Shown: in pieces, positions 7,186 through 15,269 of the stretch
Layout of the letters: the number at the start of each line of letters is the position of its first letter
Numbering within the stretch: the first letter of the stretch is position 1
Assembly (NCBI GenBank): GCA_020024775.1
Contig: JAHHTF010000015.1
Coordinates: 1-17,910, forward strand
Reading direction: 5' to 3'
DNA: 17,910 bases
From: Ureaplasma sp.
Lineage (GTDB): Bacteria; Bacillota_I; Bacilli_A; Mycoplasmatales; Mycoplasmoidaceae
Made by a program: the position numbers and the translations under genes
The notes under the pieces: model-generated
The model's database searches: none
What the model was told of the DNA's origin: nothing
What the model saw: the letters and a program-made list of their open reading frames with translations, nothing else

Positions 7186-8463
7186 TTAAATCTTTCTGGA
7201 TTCTAATTCTGTTTGAGATAACAATAAGAAATCTTCTAATTTAATAAATTCAAATACACCGTTTTTATAATTTAAATCTCTAGTGATAATAATTACTTTA
7301 TAGTCTTTGAATTCTTTATATTCGTCTATTAGTTGATTAATATGGTTAATTAGTTCATCAGGATTAATATCTAAACTATATTTACATTCAATTAAAATCT
7401 TTTTGCTTTGGATTACAAAATCAATTTCTTTTTCATTAGTATCCCTATAATAAAATATTTGATTAGGCCCTAATTCCTTGTTGTATAAATAATCTAGTTT
7501 GTTGAAGACAATATTTTCAATAAGACTTCCTAAAAGGTTGTTATTTAATGTTTTATATTCATTAAAATAACTAATCATTCCTTTATCTTCATAATATATC
7601 TTTTCTTTTCTATTAGAATTTTTATCTTTATATTTAGGAAGAAAATGCACTAATTGAGCATTCCTCATCATAATAAGATATTCTTTAGCTGTTTGTCTTG
7701 TGATGTTTTTGTTCTCTAGTCTAGAGATAACTATTTCATTCCCAATATAATTGTTAACATCTTCCATAAATACATTAAACTTACTATGATCTATTTTGTT
7801 TTTATAATCATCCATTATAATCTTGTCGATAATTGATGCTTTTACTAATTCGATATATTGAACAGAACTGGATTGATATAAAGGACTTTTAGGATATGAA
7901 CCATATTTTAAATAAGTTTCTAAATCATCATCGTTTCATATTTCTTTGTATTCTGAATACAATAATGGTTTAATAAAATATGTCTTCATTCTTCCGACCA
8001 TTATCTCTTTGCTTAATGCATAAGCATTAGAACCAGATACAATGAATCTAGCAGAATTATTTAAGTCAATGGCTGTTTGTAAGAAATTAGATCATTCATC
8101 TAGTTCTTGAATCTCATCTAATACAATTAGCTTATATTTTTTAGATGTAATCTCTAATAATAATTCTTTTCTTTTATCATTTAGATTATTAATACTTTTA
8201 AGGTTAATATAAAATATTTTTTCTTCATCAGTTAATGTATTATCAATCTTTATACTAGAATCATTGGATTTAATATGTTCATCAAAATATCATTTAGCTA
8301 GTTGCAACATTAAAGTTGTTTTTCCAACTTGTCTTAAACCAACAAGACATAGGTTGATGTGTTTAAAATCGTTTTTTAGTATTTCAAAAATTTCTCTTTT
8401 GTAAGAGATGTTATTATCAATATTTAGTAATTGTTGTCTATATTCTTTTAAAAAACTTTCCAT
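7186..8463 (-). CDS. AAA_14-type ATPase with C-terminal DUF4143 domain
   Basis: The product is 425 residues. The Walker A is GLRQVGKTTL (residues 42-51, Lys48), the Walker B is LIVLDEIQ (112-119), and a sensor-like FIVSGSNAYAL follows. The C-terminal third carries EIDFVIQSKKILIECK, the PD-(D/E)XK-like end typical of DUF4143. This is the common architecture of the AAA_14/DUF4143 family of bacterial and archaeal ATPases. Their role is poorly known; they are often in accessory regions and sometimes thought defence- or DNA-linked. The start at 8463 is set by an extended -10 promoter only 8 nt upstream, implying a leaderless mRNA. Two palindromes overlap that promoter. The unknown 206-residue gene follows 2 bp after. 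Confidence 0.88.
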
Positions 8464-8471
8464 AATACCTA

Positions 8472-8479
8472 ATTATATC
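8472..8479 (-). promoter_or_regulatory. Extended -10 promoter of the ATPase operon, leaderless
   Basis: The minus strand reads TGATATAAT with TATAAT at 8477-8472, then 8 nt to the ATG at 8463. No Shine-Dalgarno can fit, so the transcript probably starts at or beside the start codon. The -35 (TTCTTA, 17 bp upstream) is weak. Confidence 0.5.
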
Positions 8480-8482
8480 ATT

Positions 8483-8522
8483 GTTAAGTGCATTTAAGAA
8501 AAAATTGTTAAGTCTACTTAAC
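8483..8522. promoter_or_regulatory. Two tandem palindromes, candidate operator
   Basis: GTTAAGTCTACTTAAC (8507-8522) is a perfect 7-2-7 palindrome. GTTAAGTGCATTTAAG (8483-8498) is an imperfect copy, and the shared ATTGTTAAGT starts are 24 bp apart. They cover and flank the -35 region of the ATPase promoter. Such paired palindromes usually bind a dimeric repressor; which protein binds is unknown. Confidence 0.5.
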
Positions 8523-8541
8523 ATATATAATTTATTATTTT

Positions 8542-8571
8542 TTGAAAATATTTTTTGTTTCGGTATATAAT
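8542..8571 (+). promoter_or_regulatory. Plus-strand promoter for a possible small RNA
   Basis: TTGAAA (8542-8547) and a perfect TATAAT (8566-8571) are 18 bp apart. They point toward the terminator hairpin at 8596-8632 with no open frame between. The sequence is AT-rich, so chance is possible. Confidence 0.4.
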
Positions 8572-8577
8572 ATACAC

Positions 8578-8633
8578 ATTCACAATATTATTAATAAATC
8601 CCCTCGGTGCAAGTACCGAAGGGATTTTCTTTG
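8578..8633 (+). ncRNA. Candidate ~55-nt small RNA
   Basis: Starting about 7 nt after the TATAAT at 8566-8571, a transcript would run through ~18 nt of AT-rich sequence into a 13-bp hairpin followed by TTTTCTTT, where it would end. No coding frame of useful size exists. The same hairpin is also the presumed terminator of rpsO on the other strand, so the RNA could be only an artefact of an AT-rich promoter match. Confidence 0.3.
8596..8632. terminator. Terminator hairpin after rpsO
   Basis: A 13-bp stem (AAATCCCCTCGGT with ACCGAAGGGATTT, one G-U on the minus strand) and a 6-nt loop. It lies directly after the rpsO stop. The better T-run follows it on the plus strand, so it works at least as well in that direction. 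Confidence 0.7.
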
Positions 8634-8639
8634 TATATA

Positions 8640-8906
8640 TTAGTTTCTAATTCCTAATTCTTTTAAGATAGAACGGTATCTTTCAATATCAGTTCTTTCT
8701 AAATAAGATAATAGATTTTTTCTTTTAGCAACTTTAGTGTATAAACCTCTTTTAGAGATCATATCTTTTTTGTTGCTAATTAAGTGAGTAGTTAATGCTT
8801 TAATTTCAGCTGTTAAGATTGCAATTTGAACTTCTGTTTTACCAGTGTTTTTTTCACTACCACCAAATTTTACAATTAAGTCTTTTTTAGTTTTACTAGA
8901 AATCAT
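8640..8906 (-). CDS. rpsO: 30S ribosomal protein S15
   Basis: The 88-residue product is S15, which binds 16S rRNA early in small-subunit assembly. Seen: the N-terminal SSKTKKDLIVKFGGSEKNTG, GKTEVQIAILTAEI, the LISNKKDMISKRGL turn and the ending LLSYLERTDIERYRSILKEL. Length and motifs are normal. AAGGAG precedes the ATG. It lies 80 bp after the small membrane protein gene on the same strand and ends in a hairpin terminator. Confidence 0.97.
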   Translation of the reverse strand: MISSKTKKDLIVKFGGSEKNTGKTEVQIAILTAEIKALTTHLISNKKDMISKRGLYTKVAKRKNLLSYLERTDIERYRSILKELGIRN

Positions 8907-8986
8907 TTTTTCTCCTTAGTATGATCAAACAAAGTTAAATGGTTGATTAGTCTATGTTAACAATGTGTAATCTTTTTAAATAATAA

Positions 8987-9175
8987 CTATATAATTGCAA
9001 AGATAATGATTAACCCTAAACAGATAAACAATATTGTTAAATATAAAACAAGATTGATGTTGAATCAGTTAGCTCTACTTTTAACTGGTTTATCTTGGTA
9101 ATCTCTAGGGTTAGGGATTTTTTTTAATTCTTCAATTACTTCACAATTTGCATTTTGTTTTTGGTTATCGTTCAT
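8987..9175 (-). CDS. Small single-helix membrane protein (62 residues)
   Basis: The protein begins MNDNQKQNANCEVIEELKK, has a soluble N-terminal half (KIPNPRDYQDKPVKSRANWF, Trp by TGA) and a C-terminal hydrophobic helix at about 40-62 (LVLYLTILFICLGLIIIFAI). It has no family that I recognise. It starts 12 bp after the rpmF stop, and AGGTAAAG upstream can serve as ribosome-binding site. Its place between rpmF and rpsO and its short spacing support a real gene co-transcribed with rpmF. A tail-anchored membrane protein is likely; function unknown. Confidence 0.65.
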
Positions 9176-9187
9176 TGTTTACTTTAC

Positions 9188-9361
9188 CTATTTGTTAAAG
9201 ATTTTTTTATCATTGTAAACACCACATGATGGGCAAACACGGTGAGGTAATTTGTTAACACCACAGTTTTTACAAGTCATAACTTTAGTTTCTTCTAAGA
9301 AATGGTGGCTACGACGCATACCTTTTCTTGATTTACTTACTCTTCTTTGTTGTACTGACAT
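9188..9361 (-). CDS. rpmF: 50S ribosomal protein L32
   Basis: The 57-residue product starts MSVQQRRVSKSRKGMRRSHH, the classic L32 start. It carries a zinc-ribbon pair of CxxC motifs (MTCKNCG and VCPSCG). So it is the zinc-binding form of L32, a small large-subunit protein. AAGGAG lies 8 nt before the ATG. It leads the run rpmF, 62-residue membrane protein, rpsO. The promoter is well formed at 9409-9437. Confidence 0.97.
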   Translation of the reverse strand: MSVQQRRVSKSRKGMRRSHHFLEETKVMTCKNCGVNKLPHRVCPSCGVYNDKKIFNK

Positions 9362-9408
9362 TGAATTTCTCCTTATATAAAAATATTTTCAAAAACAAAT
9401 ACTTTAAT

Positions 9409-9437
9409 ATTTTATATTATTTTCTTTAATATGTGAA
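9409..9437 (-). promoter_or_regulatory. Promoter of rpmF
   Basis: On the minus strand TTCACA (9437-9432, 5 of 6 to consensus) is followed after 17 bp by TAAAAT (9414-9409, 5 of 6). This gives a leader of about 40 nt to rpmF. Confidence 0.6.
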
Positions 9438-9518
9438 CTTTTTATGTCTTTTAGGTATCAAAAGAATTAAAAGTTTGATGATAAATTCACAAAGTAAAGA
9501 ATCTAATGTTGTTTGTTA

Positions 9519-9524
9519 TATAAT
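9519..9524 (+). promoter_or_regulatory. Possible -10 of the first protease gene
   Basis: A perfect TATAAT lies 79 bp before the ATG at 9603. No convincing -35 is found at 16-18 bp. The leader would contain an 8-bp hairpin (9534-9553) and a strong AAAGGAG. Confidence 0.35.
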
Positions 9525-9602
9525 TAAATCCATTAATAGAATTTATTCTATTATCTATCAAAAAATGTAAAGAAGACTAAAAGTTTTTTTGAAAGGAGAG
9601 AA

Positions 9603-12449
9603 ATGATGAAATCAAAAAAGAAAATAATTTATTCAACAGTTGCATCACTTACTGCATTAGCTGTTATTACACCTGCAGTTTTATGTGCAATTAAATATAA
9701 ACATCATACTGCTGAAAATAATGAGATTTCATTATATTCTAGAACAACACCATTCACTAAACCAACTACTTTAGAACAATTAAGACAAGCAGATCCTAAT
9801 GACATTGCTACATTAAACAAATATGATAGTAGAGATTATCATATTGTAAGTTATCCTAAAAACCAAGGTAGTGAAGGTTTATGTTGAACATATGCAACAG
9901 CAGCCGCTTCCGAAACTTCACTAATGAGAGAAGGATTAGCTCCACAAGATGATCCAAATAATAAGTGAAACACAATTGATTTGTATGAACATAATATTGA
10001 TTATGGTACAAATGATAGAAATTCACACTTTGATAAATTAGGATTAAACCCAGAAGATAACTGAACTGGAAGACATGGAGTAGGAGGTGTTGTTAATAAA
10101 GTAGTTGCTGCATTGCAAATGTGAAACTCTCCTATTGATATTAATGTTCATCCATACACACCAAATAAAGGTTACGTATATGTAGACCCAGATTATTTAT
10201 TAGAGAATGCTGAAAGAATTCCTAATACAAAATCATTAGCAGATCAAATCGGTTGAGACAATACTATAAATGAAATGAAAAGAATGATTGCTAAGTATGG
10301 TGCATTAACGTGTAGTTATACAGCAATGGGAACTTTTGATTACACTAATACAAACTATAAAAGTTCAAATGATGCAGGACATGCTGTAACTATTGTTGGT
10401 TGAGATGATAGTATTCCTAAAACAAATTATAAAGGTAAACATGCATCCAGAGATGGTGGTTGAATTATTAAAAACTCTTGAGGAGAAAAAGATAATTTTA
10501 ATGGTTACTTCTATATGAGTTATGACTCAGAAGTGTTTGATGTAATTGGATTAGATTATGCTAATAAAACCGAATATCAAAACAATTACTATTATGATAC
10601 TTCCACAATTGATAGTGACCTTGGTGCTGGTTTAAATGAAACAACTGCAGCAGTAGTGTTTCCAGTTAATAAAGCTAACTTTAATAGAGTTGAACAATTA
10701 AAAGCAGTTAACGTTGGTTTTAAAGGAAGAAATGTTACTGTTAAAGTAGATGTATATAAAGATGTTGATGTTGACTATACAGATCCTAAGAGTTTAAATA
10801 ACCAACCAACTAAAGGAATCAAAGTTGCATCTGCTAGTGGGTTCTCAGAACATGGTGGGTACATTACATTAAAATTAGATAATCCAGTGGATTTAGAATT
10901 TGGCACAAACTTTAGTATTGTAGCAACAGTTTCTAATTTAGATAATGATGCAACAATTTTATACTCAAATGATAGGTCTTCTGATAATATGACTTATTTC
11001 AAAAATAGTGATGGGTTATGAGAAAATGCAATGACTCAATCATTAGGAGCAGCCGCTAGAATCAAAGCATTCACTACCGAAACGAAAATTCCAAATGCTG
11101 TAGAAACTAATGATTTGAAATATGCAGAAGTTTCACTAAACAGAAAAGTTTACAACTATGCTGATTATGATAATATTCCGAAACCAATGGGAGTTGTGTT
11201 AGGTAATAAAACATTATCACCTGATGATTATGATGTATTATATGAACCAGAAGTAATTACTGCAAAAACTACTACAGCTGCTGATAATCAAATTATTGGT
11301 AGAGGGACAATGGTCTTAAAAGGTAAAGGTCAATATGATGGAACTTTTAAAAAGATTCCTTATAAATTAATGATTGGTTTAGCACCTAATATTCAAGGGT
11401 TAGGAACATACGAAGATGACCCATATTATGGTTCTAAATCTAATTACATGCAATTAAATATTCCATCTAATGCTAAAACCTATAGAGATATTATTTTACC
11501 TTATGGTTTTAGTTGAGAAGGTGTTAATTTAGATGATCCTATCTCGGAAGATAAAGGGGATTTAACTTATAATGAACCAGATGCAAATTGATATAGACGT
11601 ACTTATTTCCCCTCACAAAGATTAACATTCAATAGAGTAACAACTCCTATTGTTCCAACAGAGTTACCTACACCACCATTTAGTTCAGAAATTGTTCAAG
11701 AAGAAGAATTTAAATCATTATCATTAAGTTTAAACAAAGCAGAATACAATGAAAATGAAACTATTATTGCAAATGCTTCAACAATATTTAACAATGTTGT
11801 GACACCAACCGATTTAGTTTATCATTGGAAAATTGATGGAGCTGATTTACCAAACTCTAACAACTCTTCAAGTGTTGAATTACTTGCAAAACCTGAATAC
11901 AATAATAAAGTATTAAGTGTTTCAGTTGAATACAAAAACAAAGCAAAAACTGCATCAACAGTTATTCATATTAAACAAAATGATATTAAACCTAATCCAA
12001 TTGAACCATCAGAACCAATCACACCAGTTCCTAGTGATGATAGATTAGATAGTGTAGTAATTGAATTACAACAACCAAAACCTAATTCAAATACACTTAC
12101 AGCTATTGCTAATGTTTTTGGCAACATTAAATCTAATGTTCAATATGAATGATATTTAGATAACAATCTAATTTCAAAGCAATCACAAATAACAATTCCA
12201 CTAAAACCAGAATACAACAATAAAGAATTAAAATTAATTGCTAAACACAAAAGTGGTAATGCCCAAGCCACACAATTAATTAGCATTCCTGAAATCAATG
12301 TAGAAGAACCAATTAATAATGGTAATAAGAACCAAGGTTTAGATACAAAAACAATTGCAATCATAGCAAGTGTATTATCTGTTGCAGTAGTTGCTTCAGT
12401 TACTGCTACTACAGTGGTTCTTGTTAGAAAAAGACAACTTAAAAAATAA
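9603..12449 (+). CDS. Papain-like (C1A) surface cysteine protease with Ig-like repeats and C-terminal anchor
   Basis: A 948-residue protein with an N-terminal hydrophobic signal segment (8-30). The papain core follows: oxyanion Gln88 and catalytic Cys94 in KNQGSEGLCWTYA, His260 in GHAVTIVGW, and Asn291 in WIIKNSWGE. The next region (about 310-480) fits the lectin-like domain that often follows such cores. Two Ig-like repeats, about 707-795 and 815-900, share W and a KPEYNNK motif 105 residues apart. A Pro-rich linker joins them. The C-terminus is a membrane helix (about 917-939) ending RKRQLKK. Known: the mycoplasma CysP proteases of this class can cut host IgG. So host-protein cleavage at the cell surface is likely but inferred. 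The start follows a strong GAAAGGAGAG; an ATG immediately after is equally possible. Active-site residues are intact. Confidence 0.9.
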
Positions 12450-12462
12450 TTTATTTTCTTAG

Positions 12463-12494
12463 ACATATCATGAATTTCATGATATGTTTTTTTT
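12463..12494 (+). terminator. Terminator of the first protease gene
   Basis: An 11-bp perfect stem (ACATATCATGA with TCATGATATGT), 3-nt loop and eight T residues, 13 bp after the stop. Confidence 0.9.
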
Positions 12495-12525
12495 GATACC
12501 CCCTCTTTAACTTAATACACTGTAA

Positions 12526-12816
12526 TTGAAGAACCGCCCTTATTACAATTCAATCAAAGACGGAATAAGATTAGTGAACACAAGAGTATTTAACACATTA
12601 GAAAAAGTCATAGAAGACACTACCCGTTTCTATGACTTACCTAAAAAATTATGAAAATCCTCTTACACTAATAATATCTCTGAAAATTTTAATTCAGTTT
12701 TTAGAAGATTCTCTCCGTCAAATACTTGTTTTAAAGATCTAGATTCTGTACTTCTAACTACCAACCTAGTTACATTAAATTTGAATTCGAAATATAAAAG
12801 TTTTGACTTAATTTAA
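12526..12816 (+). pseudogene. Relic of an IS256/Mutator-type transposase, C-terminal part
   Basis: An open frame without a start codon gives 96 residues. It reads LKNRPYYNSIKDGIRLVNTR, then LEKVIEDTTRFYDLPKKLWK and SSYTNNISENFNSVFRRF, and ends KYKSFDLI. The YTNNISENFNSVFRR part matches the C-terminal end of IS256/Mutator transposases, where 'YTTNAIESLN..IR' lies after the last catalytic residue. The DDE-bearing N-terminal and middle parts are gone, so it is inactive. I see no clear inverted repeats. It marks an old insertion between the two surface genes. The match is by motif recall only. Confidence 0.6.
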
Positions 12817-13187
12817 TTATATAATAATTTTTAGTATTTCGTGTGTTCATTTTGAATGAAATTTAACAAGTTGTGTAATTACTTAAAACACAGAAATTAG
12901 AGTGCTATCGTTTTTATATTTTGTGCATCATCGATGAGCTAAAAACAACGTCATTAAAGAAAAGATTTGATTACTGAATTTTTTCTTAGTATTCAGATAT
13001 TTAATAATTTATTATTACTTATTCTAATTAATTTATAATTTGTCATTAAAATAACTAATCATTTTATTCTTTTTGTGCTATTATTTACTATGTAAAGGTA
13101 AAGAAATTAATATATTGTGAATTATATTACTATTTAAATTTATAGAATTTAAGAAGTTTACAAGGAAATTAAAGAAGGAATTTATTT
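12817..13187. other. 371-bp AT-rich spacer before the LRR lipoprotein
   Basis: No convincing gene is present in the spacer. It contains short T/A tracts and one extended -10-like TGCTATTAT (13076-13084), about 104 bp before the lipoprotein ATG, with only a weak -35. AAGAAGGA lies just before the ATG at 13188. The left part may still be decayed IS sequence. Confidence 0.5.
13076..13084 (+). promoter_or_regulatory. Possible extended -10 of the LRR lipoprotein gene
   Basis: TGCTATTAT has the TGn extension and 5 of 6 -10 matches. It would give a leader near 100 nt. The -35 (TAATCA) is poor, so confidence is low. Confidence 0.3.
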
Positions 13188-15188
13188 ATGAAATTAAAAT
13201 CTAAAATTATTGCAGGAGTATTCGGTGCAGTAGCTTTAGCTGCAGTTCCTGTTTCTATTGCTTTATCTACTACTTCTTGTGGTAGTAGTGGTGAAGGATC
13301 ATCAAACAGTAGTTCTGATGGTTCTGGTTCAGGTCCAGGTGTTGAAGAAAACAACAACCCTAGCCAACCTAACAAACCATCTACAGGCGTAGGATCTGGT
13401 GGGGCTGATATTATTGGTCTAACTAAACCTATTCCAGGTGTTATTGTTAATGACGCATGAACATTAGGTATGCAATTTACTAAGAATGGTTTTACATACC
13501 AAATCATTGAAAACCCTAACTACTTTGTTCCAGAATATGGATACATGTTAGTACAACCTAAATATGCATTGAAAGTAGTTGCTGCTAACCCTGGTGTTGT
13601 TATGTTAGACAAAATTGCTGACAACAACGCAACAGGTGTTGTTCAATATGATGACAACGGTAACTTTGGTAGAGTAGCTTTACCAGTTACAGTAATTGGT
13701 GCAAATGTTTTAGCAAATAAAACTATTGGGGAACCTAACAGTGAACAAGAAATCATTATTCCAGACTCAGTTTATGAAATTGACTCTGGTGCATTCAACA
13801 ACATTAAAAACCCAATTAAAAAAATTACATTAGGGAACTCATTAAGAACTATTGAAACTAATGCATTCTCTAACTTAAAATACAATGGAAGATTAATTTT
13901 CCCTCAAATTACAGAAAACATTAATGCAAGTGCATTCTCTAACACTCCATTCTCTGGAGAATTAATGATCCCACCTGCAACTCATACAATTGGCGAAAAT
14001 GCATTTAAAGGATGTTCAGGATTCTCAAGTATTAAATTCCCTGAAAATTTAAACATCATCCAAAATGGTGCTTTCCAAGATTGTAAAGGTTTAACAGGAA
14101 AATTAATTATTCCATCGCACACAGTTCAAATTGGAAACTATGCATTTGCAGGATGTACTGGATTCCCAGCACAATCTGTTTATGTTGAAAGTAACTGTTT
14201 ATCTTCAATTGATAAAAATACTCAAGTTCCTTCAATTGTTTGAAAATCAGTTTCTCAAAGACCAGCAGATGAAACTCCAACTGCTAATGACTTTACTCCA
14301 AACTTATTACCTCAATCAGCACCTGAACAACTTCCAGACGGTAACCCAATCCCAGGTGTAATTGTTAATGATAACTGAGCTGTTGGTGAAACATTCGAAA
14401 AGAATGGGTTCACATATAAAATCATTAACAACCCAAGCTACACTGTTCCTCCATATGGACAAATGATGTCTACACCTAAATTTGGTCTTAAATTGATCAA
14501 AGCAAACCTTGGTGTTGTTAAATTAAATCAATTAGCTGAAGACAATGAAACTGGTGTAGTAAGTTATTTACCTGATAAAACAAGAGGTCAAATTGCTTTA
14601 CCATTAGTTGAAATTGCTAGTGCAGCATTTAACCCTACATTTACAAACCCGATGGGTTTTGGACCAGGTATTACAATTGGTGATGGTGCAGACCAAGAAT
14701 TAATTATTCCTAACTCAGTTGTAACTATTGGTGACACAGCTTTTGCTAACATTAAAAATAAGATTACAACATTTAGATTATCATCAAGCTTAAAAACAAT
14801 TGGACAAACAGCATTTGCTGGATTACTATATAATGATACACTTGTGTTACCAAGTACATTAGAATCAATTGGAGCTAAAGCATTCACTACTTCTCAAATT
14901 ACTGGAACATTAACTCTTCCTCCAAAAATGAAAAATGTAGAATACCAATGTTTCTACAACACTAACCTTACTGGTGTAACATTAAACGAAGGATTACAAC
15001 AAATTGGTCAAGGTGCTTTCTGTGCTACTATGTTAACTGGAACATTAGTTATTCCAGATTCAGTTATCTTAATTGATAGCAAAGCATTCTATGGTAACAA
15101 ATATGCTCCTCAAACTGTATATATTAATGAAAAATGTACAGTTAATGACCCACAAGAAAAAAACCTTGTTTTCACACCAAAAATCTAA
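13188..15188 (+). CDS. Surface lipoprotein with BspA-like leucine-rich repeats, two tandem modules
   Basis: A 666-residue protein with a lipoprotein signal: MKLKSKIIAGVFGAVALAAV followed by a TTSC lipobox, lipid-bearing Cys31. A Ser/Gly/Asn-rich linker (32-80) follows. Two homologous modules come next, each starting IPGVIVND.W (82-89 and 388-395) and 306 residues apart. Each has a leader part (KNGFTY.II.NP.Y.VP.YG.M) and then LRR_5-type repeats such as IIPDSVYEIDSGAFNN, IIPNSVVTIGDTAFAN and VIPDSVILIDSKAFYG. Known: BspA-type repeats are used in adhesion and host binding by several bacteria. The gene lies between the two papain-like proteases and is followed by its own terminator. The two-module form suggests an internal duplication. 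Surface exposure is well supported; ligand unknown. Confidence 0.9.
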
Positions 15189-15205
15189 TATATTTTTAGA
15201 ATATT

Positions 15206-15257
15206 AAAGATGCATCAACAATTTGGATTTATTCTAAGTTGTTGTGCATCTTTTTAA
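15206..15257 (+). terminator. Terminator of the LRR lipoprotein gene
   Basis: A 15-bp stem with one bulge (AAGATGCATCAACAA with TTGTTGTGCATCTT) and 17-nt loop, followed by TTTTT. It ends 13 bp before the next gene, so the protease gene's ribosome-binding site AAAGAAG directly abuts it. Confidence 0.75.
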
Positions 15258-15269
15258 AGAAGAATTCAA

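Noticed and set aside
12140..12466. 108-residue minus-strand frame with a hydrophobic stretch
   Set aside because: It is antisense to the Ig-like and membrane-helix end of the first protease and starts in its terminator.
12890..13020. Open stretch of about 40 codons with hydrophobic residues
   Set aside because: No start with a ribosome-binding site, composition explained by AT richness, and no match recalled.
13169..13507. 112-residue minus-strand frame opposite the lipoprotein gene
   Set aside because: Pro/Pro-Glu-rich composition is the mirror of the Gly/Ser linker on the plus strand; no start signal.
14588..14887. 99-residue minus-strand frame
   Set aside because: Antisense to LRR repeats; no ribosome-binding site or recognisable protein.
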